Shown: positions 18,364-27,583, numbered from the stretch's first letter. The stretch: 64,000 nucleotides of DNA from Sinohyriopsis cumingii (GCA_028554795.2 CM068838.1:93606974-93670973), one strand, 5' to 3'. Translations and numbers: made by a program. The notes: generated from the letters alone by a model not told the origin.

Positions 18364-18981
18364 TTATACTGCTACGCGTCGCCACTGATTGTCTTTACGT
18401 CGTATCAGTTTGAGGACAGGCATGACACGTCGTGCAGGAGTACGCAACGGACTAAATCGAGCCAGTTTTTGCTTGGACAAATCCAGTAAACTTTGTAACA
18501 TACCCGATCTTTCATGGACTTTGATTTTGGGAGAAGGTACTTTGTGAGCAGCAGCCACTGCCGCTAAATTGGAGGGTCCTGCCACTGGGGAAGTTCTTTT
18601 GGGGGTCATCAACGGAGAAGTTCTTGGTGTGATCAACGTCTCCAAGTACTCTTCAGTTCTGGGTGTCATTAACGGAGAAGTGGACAAACGTGAGGCTGCC
18701 GGAGACGTAGTCACCGCTGTGGCAGGTCGTGGTTTGCGAGTGTAAGGTTGCGTCCTGGCCGAAGTACCTCTTGCGACTAGTTTTCTTCTGTGGACTTTTC
18801 TTTTTCTGGGGACTTTTTTTCTGTTTCTTTTTCTGGGGGCTTCTTTTCTTTTTCCGGGGTGGTGTCTGGTAAGAGGAGGGTCCTGCCACTGGAGAAGTTA
18901 TTCTTCTTGGGGACCTGGTCTTTTTCTTTTTCTTCTTGGGGCTTCGTTGGACTTTTGTCTTGGGGATAACTTTGGGGGCAT
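18364..18981 (-). pseudogene. Lys/Ser/Pro-rich H1-like tail protein, frame disrupted
   Basis: One frame reads SPKKKKKKTRSPRR and repeated SPQKKK units, like the SPKK DNA-binding repeats of H1 and sperm histones. A different frame downstream reads STSPLMTPRT, RTSPVAGPSNLAAV and ERSGMLQSLLDLSKQKLARF up to the stop at 18364. The phrase TSPVAGPS occurs in both frames. No single ATG frame covers both: the one from ATG 18979-18981 meets TAA after 26 codons. Probably one gene with a frameshift between about 18,720 and 18,760. Likely a DNA-condensing virion protein (inference). Confidence 0.5.
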
Positions 18982-18993
18982 TAGGATCCCATC

Positions 18994-19314
18994 TTAAGAT
19001 GAGCGAATGATGACCCCTCCTAGAGTACCGCTCCCTCCAGGTTTCAAAATGATTTGTTTTTTGGTTTGAGTATCGATGCGGGGATCGGCCAGTTGGACCA
19101 AAGCGACTTTGTTTCGATCGAAAAAGCGTTGGGTTTGATGAGGAATCTGAATGATTCCTTGGAGTAATTGACGTGCCGTCACCGTGAACCATCGTAAGAC
19201 TTCTTTGAGTCTAGCTTCTAAAACACGAGCTCGTGTTTGTGGATCTTTTTCTCCACTGATGCCATACAAGGCACGAATCAATTTGACGGGAAGATGCGAC
19301 TGAAGGGACGTCAT
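18994..19314 (-). CDS. Conserved small Polinton protein (WF..ARQLL)
   Basis: ATG at 19312-19314, 106 residues, chosen because a TATAAAAA box lies at 19353-19360, 40 bp upstream. It reads LIRALYGISGEKDPQTRARV, LKEVLRWFTVTARQLLQGII and LVQLADPRIDTQTKKQIILK, with a GG-containing tail (PGGSGTLGGVI). This small alpha-helical protein with an LL-x-G and terminal GG segment belongs to the conserved set of small Polinton virion or regulatory proteins as I recall it. Function unknown. It lies between the packaging ATPase and the H1-like gene. Confidence 0.65.
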   Translation of the reverse strand: MTSLQSHLPVKLIRALYGISGEKDPQTRARVLEARLKEVLRWFTVTARQLLQGIIQIPHQTQRFFDRNKVALVQLADPRIDTQTKKQIILKPGGSGTLGGVIIRSS

Positions 19315-19355
19315 GTTCACACTGTGTGAGACAGACGAGAAAGGGTCTGAGGTTT

Positions 19356-20111
19356 TTATAGATTTTTTGATGGGGAGTGAAATGAAGTCAAGGACGGAGA
19401 CGTGTACAGGACAGGCCCTCCGTCTTGGCACCAGTGGTGAAACAAGTGGGTACGAAATCGCAAATCCTCGGGAGTCGTAGGTTTCAAATCGACGAGTAAA
19501 TAGGCGTGTGGCGTTTGAGTGGCATCGTCGTACGCCTGAGTCAGCCAAGGCGTTCCTAACTGTTTGGCTAAGACTTGCACTTGCGATTTATCTCGAAGGC
19601 TTTTAAACAAGACCACGTAATGCGCATTGAGACTGATGGTGCGATGGGCTTTACTTTGTTGAAACAAATTTTGGGTGATGTAAACGACACTGGCATTACG
19701 GTGATGCCCTTTGCGCGTAAACCACAATTTAATTTCTTCTTCGTCTTCTCCTAACATGTCGTCGAAAATGACCAAATGGGTTTGACGGGAGTCAGAGACG
19801 ATGCCGTCATCTTCTTTAGGAATGCCTTCCACAAACACGATGGAATCGCCTTGACTTTCTCGCAAGAGGCTGTACGCCGATTGCCACTCTTTGTAACACC
19901 ACACGATCCGTTGAGGGGGCCGATCGATCAAATGATGTTTATGTTCGATCAAACGTTTGACGAATTCGGTTTTGCCTGAACCGCTAGGTCCAGCAATGAG
20001 CATGTTAAAGGGATGGCGAAGATACAAAGCCTCCCAACTGGCACGATCTAAGTGTTCGTCGATGACTTTGACAGTAGAGGAAGAGGGAGCAGAGACAGCA
20101 GAGGTAGCCAT
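19356..20111 (-). CDS. ATP: HerA/FtsK-like genome-packaging ATPase
   Basis: ATG at 20109-20111, 251 residues, intact. Chosen because TATATAAA stands at 20158-20165, about 47 bp upstream. Walker A GPSGSGKT at residues 41-48, Walker B LVIFDDM at about 113-119, a YITQN sensor-like motif at about 144-148, and an Arg-containing stretch after it. This ATPase drives DNA into the capsid. Normal length for the family. Confidence 0.92.
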   Translation of the reverse strand: MATSAVSAPSSSTVKVIDEHLDRASWEALYLRHPFNMLIAGPSGSGKTEFVKRLIEHKHHLIDRPPQRIVWCYKEWQSAYSLLRESQGDSIVFVEGIPKEDDGIVSDSRQTHLVIFDDMLGEDEEEIKLWFTRKGHHRNASVVYITQNLFQQSKAHRTISLNAHYVVLFKSLRDKSQVQVLAKQLGTPWLTQAYDDATQTPHAYLLVDLKPTTPEDLRFRTHLFHHWCQDGGPVLYTSPSLTSFHSPSKNL

Positions 20112-20157
20112 GGTGTGAGAAATGTCACTTGTGACACGAAAACAAACAAGACAAGAG

Positions 20158-20165
20158 TTTATATA
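20158..20165 (-). promoter_or_regulatory. TATA box of ATPase gene
   Basis: TATATAAA on the minus strand, 47 bp upstream of the ATG. Similar TATA boxes occur 40-60 bp upstream of the genes at 18320, 19314 and 22617, so each gene seems to have its own promoter. Confidence 0.7.
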
Positions 20166-20180
20166 CTTTTTCAGAACACG

Positions 20181-20186
20181 TTTATT
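20181..20186 (-). terminator. Poly(A) signal after the membrane-tail gene
   Basis: AATAAA on the minus strand 12 nt beyond the stop at 20198. Another central gene with a poly(A) signal and no histone-type hairpin. Confidence 0.6.
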
Positions 20187-20197
20187 GAATGTTTTTT

Positions 20198-20705
20198 TCA
20201 AACATGAATACGAAATACAAAAATACATAAAAGCCAAAGGCCTAAATACAAGTATAAAAGGCACATGATAACGATGAACGTGAAATAAACACAAGTGTCT
20301 GTACAACATGTTTTGGGTAATGTTCTAACCAGTTCTATAGTAGGGGGTAAGGTCACACAAGTGTCCTCCCGAAAGGGTCTTTCAGGTCTGTCCACGACAG
20401 TCCTTTCCTGGGTGACGGGTTCTTCTGGCACCGTCACTAACACGGGTTGAAAAGTAACTTTTTTCCTTGAACAACTCTCGTGCATACTGGGCCACTTCTT
20501 GGGTCCAAGCCTCAAAACCCCATTCTTTCCAGTCACGGACATCTGTCCAATGGGGATGTAAGTCACAAGCTACACACACATCGTCATACACGTCTTGGGT
20601 AGCTAAAAGTTGACGAATCTTTTTTTCCTGTTGAGGTCGAGAAGTATCCAGATGAAAACGCAAGGCTTTGAGCAAAAGGAGTTTTTCGTGACCATTTAAG
20701 GCCAT
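20198..20705 (-). pseudogene. Helical protein with C-terminal membrane anchor, frameshift
   Basis: ATG at 20703-20705 opens a frame with LLLLKALRFHLDTSRP, IRQLLATQDVYDDVCVACDL and HWTDVRDWKEWGFEAWTQEV, ending in an Arg-rich run. A second frame overlapping 20198-20566 has RTVVDRPERPF and ends with a long hydrophobic segment (about 25 residues) that would be a tail anchor. The two halves meet at an A6 run near 20,460, so a one-base indel probably split a single gene of about 168 codons. The family is not known to me. Confidence 0.5.
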
Positions 20706-20920
20706 TGAGGTGGTAAGTACTGATCGTAAAGAGTCCACAAAGAATCGGCTGGTAAACGAAATCCCAAAAAACAAGTCACTAAGACACACACCACTTGTCG
20801 TCCCAAATTGAATGGATACAGTTCTTGTAATAATTGATGGTAATGATCCACGGTTTGAATATGGTCATTGAGTTCCTTCCACGGAATCTGTTGGATGACA
20901 TGTGACATATACCGTGGCAT
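20696..20920 (-). CDS. Small unknown protein
   Basis: Open frame of 74 codons from ATG 20920; a second ATG is at 20908. It contains a central HYHQLLQELYPF helix and a hydrophobic stretch (VVCVLVTCFLGF). A TATAAAA at about 20931-20937 is only ~11 bp before the first ATG, so initiation may be at the second. Stop overlaps the start of the next gene (20703-20705). Tandem with the F-box-like pair. No family recognised. Confidence 0.45.
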   Translation of the reverse strand: MPRYMSHVIQQIPWKELNDHIQTVDHYHQLLQELYPFNLGRQVVCVLVTCFLGFRLPADSLWTLYDQYLPPQWP

Positions 20921-21383
20921 GGCAGCCTGTTTTTATATTCTCTTTTTTTTGGATGCAATACACGTACTTTCTAGCCAGAGATCTTCGTTCTCCAGTAGGG
21001 AATCTAAATCTTGCATACTGTAACCGAAACGTCAGAGTTCGTTTAGAAGTTTCCTCTTCCGCTAAGTAGATTCCACGTAACAAATGTTGGTAATCCTTTA
21101 CCTTGTCTTCCTCAATGTATTGCTGTAGGTGAATCTCGAAGTAACCATAATTATGAACATGTCGATCATTAGCGACCTCAAAGTGTTGAAGAATGTCTGA
21201 CCATTGAAAGAATTTCTGACGAATCAGTTCTCTTATACCATTCAGGTACCAGTGGTTAAAGATCTGGTGACGTAACGGATGCAATTGTTCTTTACGTTTC
21301 ACTTGTATTTTCACCAGCTCTCGGTAAATCCTTTCTCTCAACTCCACAGGCAAAGCACGAATGTTCTCTAGCAAAGTATCCAT
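20865..21383 (-). CDS. F-box-like accessory protein, paralogue 2
   Basis: ATG at 21383, 172 residues. Residues 1-40 (IRALPVELRERIYRELV, then Lys/Gln-rich, HPLRH) resemble the F-box start L-P-x-E-L-x-x-x-I-x-x-x-L. The rest, rich in Tyr, His and Glu, has no known domain. The N-terminal ~120 nt are almost identical to those of the gene at 21396-21851, while the C-terminal parts diverge strongly. If the F-box reading is right it would recruit targets to an SCF ubiquitin ligase; this is inference. It overlaps the end of the next small gene. Confidence 0.6.
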   Translation of the reverse strand: MDTLLENIRALPVELRERIYRELVKIQVKRKEQLHPLRHQIFNHWYLNGIRELIRQKFFQWSDILQHFEVANDRHVHNYGYFEIHLQQYIEEDKVKDYQHLLRGIYLAEEETSKRTLTFRLQYARFRFPTGERRSLARKYVYCIQKKENIKTGCHATVYVTCHPTDSVEGTQ

Positions 21384-21395
21384 GAATAGGTCATA

Positions 21396-21851
21396 CTAAA
21401 TCCTCTTTGGTCTGACACAAGAAATGTACTGTTTGCACAAACATGGTTTTACTTCAGTGTCGAATTTAAATCGTTGAGTCACTAATCTACACATTACAAT
21501 TCGTTCAGAAGTTTCCTCTTTCACCAAGTTGACATTGTATTCAAGATGTTGGTAATTCGTTAACTCTTCCTCTGGAATTCGATGCAGTACGTTTACAATG
21601 ATGTAGGTAGAATCGTCCATACCAAACCAATCCTTTTTAAAACTAGACGATCGTTCATCAATGTCTGTCCGATGAAACACTTTCAATTGAATCAATCCTT
21701 GTATAGCCTTCAGGTACCAGTGGTTCAAACACCGGTGACGTAACGGATGCAATTGTTCTTTACGTTTCACTTGTATTTTGACCAGCTCTCGATAAATGCG
21801 TTCTCTCAACTCCACAGGCAAAGCACGAATGTTCTCTTGTAAAGTATCCAT
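21396..21851 (-). CDS. F-box-like accessory protein, paralogue 1
   Basis: ATG at 21851, 151 residues. Same N-terminal ENIRALPVELRERIYRELV and HPLRH segment as the downstream copy, then a separate path with a shared middle (YQHLEYNVNLVKEETSERI against YQHLLRGIYLAEEETSKRT). No TATA is evident close upstream. Head-to-tail duplication with a 12-bp gap. Function unknown; F-box-like start suggests a ubiquitin-ligase adaptor. Confidence 0.6.
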   Translation of the reverse strand: MDTLQENIRALPVELRERIYRELVKIQVKRKEQLHPLRHRCLNHWYLKAIQGLIQLKVFHRTDIDERSSSFKKDWFGMDDSTYIIVNVLHRIPEEELTNYQHLEYNVNLVKEETSERIVMCRLVTQRFKFDTEVKPCLCKQYISCVRPKRI

Positions 21852-21879
21852 GAACAGATTATTATGGTAAGAAGTTACT

Positions 21880-22617
21880 TCAATGTCTCGGTCCCACTAA
21901 AGGTAAGTAATGACAATTCGGTGACCATCGAGCATGTTCAACGTAGGCCGAATCTTGCGGTTCCCAGTGGTGAAGTGACACACCGCAACTGAAGCACTTG
22001 ACTTTATCTCCTTCGCCCAAGTAGAAAAATCCGGCTCTGGCTAATTCTTCAGGGGTCGGTCCTCCCAGATACTTTGGCCATTTTCCTTTGAACGATTGAA
22101 GACGATTTTCAAAGTCGCAGTATTCCGACAAACGCACAGGAAACGAATATTCGTCTTTCACAGGTTCGTTTCGATGAGGGTTGAGTGACATGGGCAGGAG
22201 TTTGCTCAGGGCTGGATGACATCCGTAGGGAGGTAAACGTGAAGGTCGACATTCACCTTTAAACCCGGTAAAATGTCTAAGAGGACGAGCGGCATCGCTT
22301 TCGCATCCCTCAGGTTTGACACGCACAGCATCACTTTCCATGATAGGGGCAGTGAGAACAAAGTTCCCATGATGCTTTACGGCATCGCTCAGGTCACAAG
22401 GTACAGCATCGTATCCATCGCAAGGCTCACAATCGCACTCGTCTGCAAACTCCGTTACGCAATTACAATGGTAACCACATGGACAATCGCAGTTTCCTTC
22501 CGGACATTTTCCGTCGCAATGCCTGGGTCTTATCCATCCAATATTAGTCACACTAGAGGAAGATACAACTTTTTTACAATCCCCAAACTGGAGCGATGTC
22601 TCTTTCAAAGTATTCAT
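21880..22617 (-). CDS. BIR-domain (IAP-type) protein with Cys-rich N-terminus
   Basis: ATG at 22617, 245 residues, intact. C-terminal BIR domain at about residues 168-239: RLQSFKGKWP, LARAGFFYLGEGDKVKCFSC, W-x(n)-D and EHARWSPNC. The four zinc ligands are visible (C208, C211, H228, C235). The N-terminal third is Cys-rich (about residues 34-66), a possible second metal site, with no RING. Cellular and viral IAPs with this fold block caspases. A TATATAAAA box (22674-22682) lies within the 3' end of the PolB gene. BIR genes are not part of the core Polinton set, so this is an acquired accessory gene. Confidence 0.9.
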   Translation of the reverse strand: MNTLKETSLQFGDCKKVVSSSSVTNIGWIRPRHCDGKCPEGNCDCPCGYHCNCVTEFADECDCEPCDGYDAVPCDLSDAVKHHGNFVLTAPIMESDAVRVKPEGCESDAARPLRHFTGFKGECRPSRLPPYGCHPALSKLLPMSLNPHRNEPVKDEYSFPVRLSEYCDFENRLQSFKGKWPKYLGGPTPEELARAGFFYLGEGDKVKCFSCGVSLHHWEPQDSAYVEHARWSPNCHYLPLVGPRH

Positions 22618-22649
22618 CTTGTTCGTTCGGTCTTGGTAGTCCCAATGAA

Positions 22650-25600
22650 CTATCGATCTTGTCTAGGGTTCCTTTTTATATACAGACCAATACCGACGTG
22701 ACCGTACGGTAACGTAAAGTGATTGGGAAGTCGCACTCGCTTCTGGTATACAATTTGATAGACTTTTTCCAAGGGTCGACTGACGATGTGGTGAGTGGGT
22801 AAACGTACAATCTTGTTCGGTTGATAGGTGGTCACTTTAACGTTTCCATCCTCTCCCGATTGCAAGGCTTCTTTCAATACCCCAAAATTGACCACTCGAC
22901 TGGTACGATAATTCAGAGTCAGTCCTTTCACTTTGCACGTCGTGTGCACTTCTCCTTGTTTGTCACGGTATTCGTAGCCGTAATTTTTGGGACCGCCACT
23001 GACGAAACTTAGAATCTTGTCGTCGGGATGCTCGTCTGTCCAGGCTCCTAAACGGTCTCCTTCGATGTTAAGGTGATGTTGAATCGGGTGATGGATGTAA
23101 ATGCAACTGTCCGTGTCAAAGTACAGGACGCGTTCTTCTAACAGTTCTAAAGCTTCGTACAATTTTAAGCGAGCATGGGCTGTCACGTAATCCGCAATGA
23201 TGACATTTCCAAAAGGGTCGTCTTGTACAAAGTCCAGATCTTCTTCGTAATTGACCAAGATCAAATTCTCTCGAACGACGTCCACGTGTTTCATGTATTT
23301 GGTTTTGTCGTGAATCATCTGGAAGTAGCGGGAAGGTTCTGTCAAATATTCCGTCTTGGGTAAACACGGTCGTTGTGCCATTTTACCCCACAAGCAATTT
23401 AACATCACTTTGGCAAACGATCGCCTGCCTTCGTTTTTCTCGAGTTGGTCTAAAGTGATGCCTTCTTGTTCGTAGTATTTCTCTTTAAATTGTATTTGGT
23501 CTTCGGGAGTGTGACACCAGGAAGGATAGCCGCTGGCTTCTTGCTTCAGTTTCAAAAAGGCATCCACGTAGTCTGCGAAAATGCCTTTCGGAGTAGGGTC
23601 ACCCTTGCGGTATTGATGTGTCTTGGGAAAGTGGCAAATTTCGTACACTTCTAACAGTTGGTATCCCATGTCCAGAGCTTTCAACAATTCTACGCTGACC
23701 CAGGTTCCCGTCAAGGCACGTTCTTCCTGGCTGCGATGGCAAAGCTGGTCCTGGTTGCACGTTTCGGCACAAGTACGGCACAAGGGAAACATCAGTTTGC
23801 CTTGACAATGGTGAGGTAAGACGGGATGGTAGAGGTTCGTGGGAGGCAAAACTTTGCACTTGATCAAGCCTTCGTATTGTCGAATGTTTTTCAGGTCGAT
23901 GTGTTCCGTCAGCAATTGCGGGTGCCCTACAGGAAAGCGACAATATTTGCACACGTAGGGATACAGCGAACACACGTCCAAGTATTTGATTTCTTCTCCT
24001 TTTTTTTCGTCGGCTTGGTACAGCAAACAGGTGGCATTGGTCCTTCTTCCGTAGAAACTATCCCTCGGGTTCTGCGGGTCCATGAACTGGTAACTTTCCA
24101 CGAGGCGTTTAAACTCGGGATCGGTTTTCATACGGTGATCGTACTCGTGTTCCCACATTTCCACCACTTGGTATCCTTGCTGTTCTAACTTTAGGCGCCG
24201 CTGACAAGTGTCCTGGTACAAGTCTTCCATGGTTCGTTGCAAAAACTGATTTTTAGTGCCACGGTCAGGGTAACAGACGGGACATCCGTGAAATAAGCAA
24301 CCGTTAAACTCGTACACGATCTTGGGGTTTTCTAAGTCCCAGCCATCGACCGAATACGTTCCGATGGTCTTTTCGCCCCCTCCGTTGCGGGCATGCTGAA
24401 TCCACTTGTCTTCCTTGTCGCACAAGTAATGTAACCAACGTAGGGCTTTGACCGAGTATTGACGTTTGACATAGTAGGTCGTTTGAGGACTGATGACAGC
24501 CACGGTGTTTTCAGGCATGAATCGTTGTCGATACAATAAGGAACACGCTTTGGCAATGGTGCAAGCTTCTTTCAAAGGATCGACCCCTCCGTGTTCCATG
24601 AACAGTTCTCGAAATTGTCCACAGCAACGTCGTAAAATGTCCACGTCGGAACGACAATACTTTAGCATTTCTTCCTGAAAGTCGAAAGGGTCCGAGTCGT
24701 GAGCCTGGCACCAAGCGTAGAAAGCTTCTCGTTGTTCGGTACGCATGTTGTCGGGGTCGTAATAGTGAGCCTCAGGTAAATGGGGTAGAACGGCGTGTTG
24801 ATTGGCTTCCGTACTGAAAAAGTGTGGAAAGTACCCTTTAGCCATTTCTGTCATTCCAAACGTTTTAGGCATTCGACTCAAAGGCATGGCCAAATAGCTC
24901 ATCGAATCTTTAAACTGCACTTGTCCCACTTGCATGAAAATGATTTTGGCTCCGTTCAAAGTCACTTTAGGACGTTCGGTGCCTTGTTCCGTATAATATC
25001 TGAGAAGAAACTGTCCATCGTATCCGGAGAAATTGTGAGCCATCACTGTGGCATGACGATGACAATCTCCGTAACGTTCGATGTCCTCTTGGCTCCACGT
25101 CTTGTCGACGGGGTCTAAGACCCATTGGGCAAAATCGGCTAACGTGTTTGGCCCCCGAAAGATTTTTTCACGTCCTCCAGGAATCTTGCTGCAGTGAGGG
25201 CAATGACTGAAGATAGGTTCTTGAATGCACTTCTCGCACGCTCGATGAGCCACGCAAAAATTAGGGATGTGAATGCCGGTTTCTTGCATGCATTCGAAAT
25301 CGAAAAAGATGAAATTGCCTTTCTTCTTGTGACCGTCCTCTTTCTCTGGTGGGGGTTGGTATTTTTGCACGTAACATTGGTGTTCCAAGTCCACGATGTG
25401 GTGACAAATGTGACATTTTTTCTTTCCTCGACATACGTGTGCCTTGGCAGCATTGGTACATATGACTTGTTCACACGTAGGGCACAATCTCAGGAGTTGA
25501 CAAGCACATTTCTTCTGTGAAACTTGCGTTTTCAGATGTTGTTGGTAACAGGTAGGGCTGACAAACGTGCGCAGACAAGTTGAACAAGGAACTGGTTCTT

Positions 25601-26705
25601 CGCTCAGACAGGGTGAAGAGGCCAAACATCCTGAGCATTTCAATCCACAATGCTTGTGTTGCTCTCGATTATTATAATCACATTTCTCACAGTAATAACC
25701 GTATCCCAGGAATCCAGTGATACTGGTAATGGTATCGAAATGTTCATCGTGATAATAGACATGAATGTATTTTCCGTCCTTAAAGTCTTGCCCTCGAAAC
25801 AACAAAGACCCGCGCACTTCTTGAGGGTGCACTTTCAAGGTGTATCGTGGAGCTAGGGCATCTTGCAATTTTTGCATCTCAGGAATGCCACAGGGTGTGT
25901 CTTTGGACATGCCAGCTTGTCGTAACAGGAGTTCTGCTTCACTTCGTTGTTTGGCTCGGTCCGATTGTCGAATGTTCTCCCAGTCTCTTTTCCATTCTAC
26001 CGTGTCGTTCTTGTTGGCATAGGTTCGTCCCACCACGATGGCACGGGCTAAACACATCTGCTCATGAGGATTGTGAATTTGGACAAGGCTACGCTTAATG
26101 CTGCGAAGGTCGTTCACCAATAACATCTTTTTGCGTCCGGTCCCTTGAGGAGGAGACACTTGGGTCATGTCCAATGTGGCTTTTCCATCGGTGATGTCAA
26201 ACTGGTCATTAGATTGTTGCACGTGTTAAATCTTGTCCATGACTTTGGAAGCGGTCAATTCTGCAGGGGTGCTAAACTCGATCCAAACAGAGGATTTCAA
26301 ACCGTCGTGTTGTATGGAAAGTCTCAAGCGGTCGTCTTCTTTGGGTTGACATTGTCGCTTGAGTGCAGTGAGCAGAGAATCCCACACTCCGGTGATGAAC
26401 CCTTCTGCTTTCTCTAACGGTACTTCGGACTTGAAATCTTTAAACTTCACCGTGTATTTGTAAGCCGTAGTTCTAAATTTTCTAGAGGAGCGCTTTTCCG
26501 TCTCTCGAATGGAATAGTATTTTTCAGGGTTGACTAAGGGTGGTGAACTTGGTTTAGAGGCTTCAAATTCTGGTTCACTCATGTCCTCTTCAAAATCACT
26601 GGCATGAATTTGTGCCAAGATTTCAGCCCTGGTTCGAGGCGATAGATCACGTTTCTGCCTCTTACTTTCTTCTTCTTTCTTCTCAAATGAATGGGATCGT
26701 TTCAT
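22650..26705 (-). pseudogene. POLB: Protein-primed DNA polymerase B, TAA at codon 160
   Basis: Type-B polymerase that would replicate the element from its termini. The frame from ATG 26705 to 22650 covers 1,352 codons and is broken only by TAA at 26226-26228. Downstream of it the open part is 1,190 codons if read from 26222 (first ATG 26168). In that numbering: Cys/His-rich zinc fingers (about 178-285), Exo I FDFEC (308-310), Exo II AHNFSGYD (396-402), Exo III YCRSD (522-526), EFNGCLFHGCPVCY (638-651), motif A DVCSLYP (749-755), motif B KVMLNCLWG (938-946) and motif C FDTDS (1035-1039). All catalytic residues are present. The N-terminal 160 codons (IRETEKRSSRKFRTT, SVWIEFSTPAELTASKVM) belong to the same protein. 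Confidence 0.93.
22674..22682 (-). promoter_or_regulatory. TATA box of the BIR gene
   Basis: TATATAAAA on the minus strand, 57 bp upstream of the ATG at 22617, inside the PolB coding end. Confidence 0.65.
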
Positions 26706-26839
26706 CTTGAAAGCAAAAAGTCAAATGACTCAAGTTCAAACACGATGAGCTACTTTATAGTCATAGCAGACCAGCGTATATAAAAGGGTGTGTGTCTTAT
26801 CCTTTCACTATTCATTTCACTCTCAAGCCGAGCACAACG
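26706..26839. promoter_or_regulatory. Divergent promoter between POLB and zinc-knuckle gene
   Basis: A 134-bp spacer with TATAAAG on the minus strand (26753-26759) facing POLB and TATATAAAAG on the plus strand (26777-26786), followed by GGTGTGTGT, facing the zinc-knuckle gene. The TAAAAGGGTGTGTGT motif also occurs in front of the gene at 18071. Confidence 0.7.
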
Positions 26840-27292
26840 ATGGAAGACACTAACCAGATGGAACGTTTCGTCAGAGCTTTGCGAGGGGTCATTAAAAAAT
26901 TCTCTTCAGACCAGCCTACGGACTACTCTCCTTCCTTTCGAGATAAAAGTCAAGATACTTGCTATATCTGTCAGAAGAAAGGGCATTGGTCTTCAGAGTG
27001 TCCAGACCGTCAAAAAAGAACAAAAACAGGGACTAAAAAAGACAAAAGTCAAGATACCTGTTATTATTGTAAAGAAAAAGGACATTGGTCTCCAGATTGC
27101 CCAAAAAAGAAACAAGAGGAGTCAGAAGAAAAGAAGGATTCTTCGGAAGAAGAGAGGGATTCTTCAGAGGAAGAAGAGGAAGAAAAAAGACAATTCTATT
27201 TACAAGAGGCAAAGAAACAGGAGAAGAAGAAAAGAAGAAGGGAAGAAAATGAGGAAAAGACGGTGAAGAAATTCAAAAAACAGAGAGACTAA
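26840..27292 (+). CDS. Two-zinc-knuckle (CCHC) protein
   Basis: ATG at 26840, about 54 bp downstream of TATATAAAAG, 150 residues, intact. Two CCHC knuckles at residues 41-54 and 74-87 (CYICQKKGHWSSEC and CYYCKEKGHWSPDC), spaced by a basic linker with a repeated DKSQDTCY lead-in. The C-terminal half is alternately acidic (Ser/Glu) and basic. It resembles retroviral nucleocapsid or host CNBP-type single-strand nucleic acid binding proteins. Plus-strand gene opposite POLB; an ATTAAA at 27325-27330 serves as poly(A) signal. Such a protein is unusual in Polintons. Confidence 0.85.
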   Translation: MEDTNQMERFVRALRGVIKKFSSDQPTDYSPSFRDKSQDTCYICQKKGHWSSECPDRQKRTKTGTKKDKSQDTCYYCKEKGHWSPDCPKKKQEESEEKKDSSEEERDSSEEEEEEKRQFYLQEAKKQEKKKRRREENEEKTVKKFKKQRD

Positions 27293-27324
27293 ACAAGGAG
27301 AAAGAAGAAGTCAATGAACTTTTT

Positions 27325-27330
27325 ATTAAA
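27325..27330 (+). terminator. Poly(A) signal of zinc-knuckle gene
   Basis: ATTAAA 32 nt after the stop; no histone-type hairpin follows on the plus strand here. Confidence 0.55.
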
Positions 27331-27515
27331 GTGTTGCGTTGTGAATTGTGAATTGGATTGTAAAAAATGGATAAAAGAATTAATGAATGATATAAATTAA
27401 GTGTCTTTGAGTTTTGATTTTAAAATAAGAACGTACACTCACGCACTGATACACAGACACGTACTATAAGGGTAAAATGGGTGGGTTTTTTTGAGTTATT
27501 GGCAAATTGAAATTG

Positions 27516-27532
27516 TATTTCTTTTCGAGAAA
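27516..27532 (-). promoter_or_regulatory. Histone downstream element-like block (right-end minus gene)
   Basis: Minus strand TTTCTCGAAAAGAAATA, with AAAAGAAA starting 14 nt after the hairpin at 27540-27555. Confidence 0.68.
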
Positions 27533-27539
27533 TGTGGGT

Positions 27540-27555
27540 GGCCCTGAAAAGGGCC
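27540..27555 (-). terminator. Histone-type 3' stem-loop, SL4
   Basis: Minus strand GGCCCTTTTCAGGGCC with 5' flank GAAAAA and 3' flank ACCCA, a full match to the metazoan histone consensus. It stands 28 nt after the stop at 27584. Confidence 0.88.
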
Positions 27556-27583
27556 TTTTTCTCTTTATGATGTAGGGGTGAGT

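Noticed and set aside
26222..26222. PolB start at GTG 26222
   Set aside because: This is not a usual eukaryotic start; the frame continues upstream across a TAA into conserved polymerase N-terminal sequence starting at ATG 26705.
22821..26417. Many 60-160-codon frames inside the PolB region
   Set aside because: PolB has all catalytic motifs in one frame; the others have no recognisable domains and are shadows.
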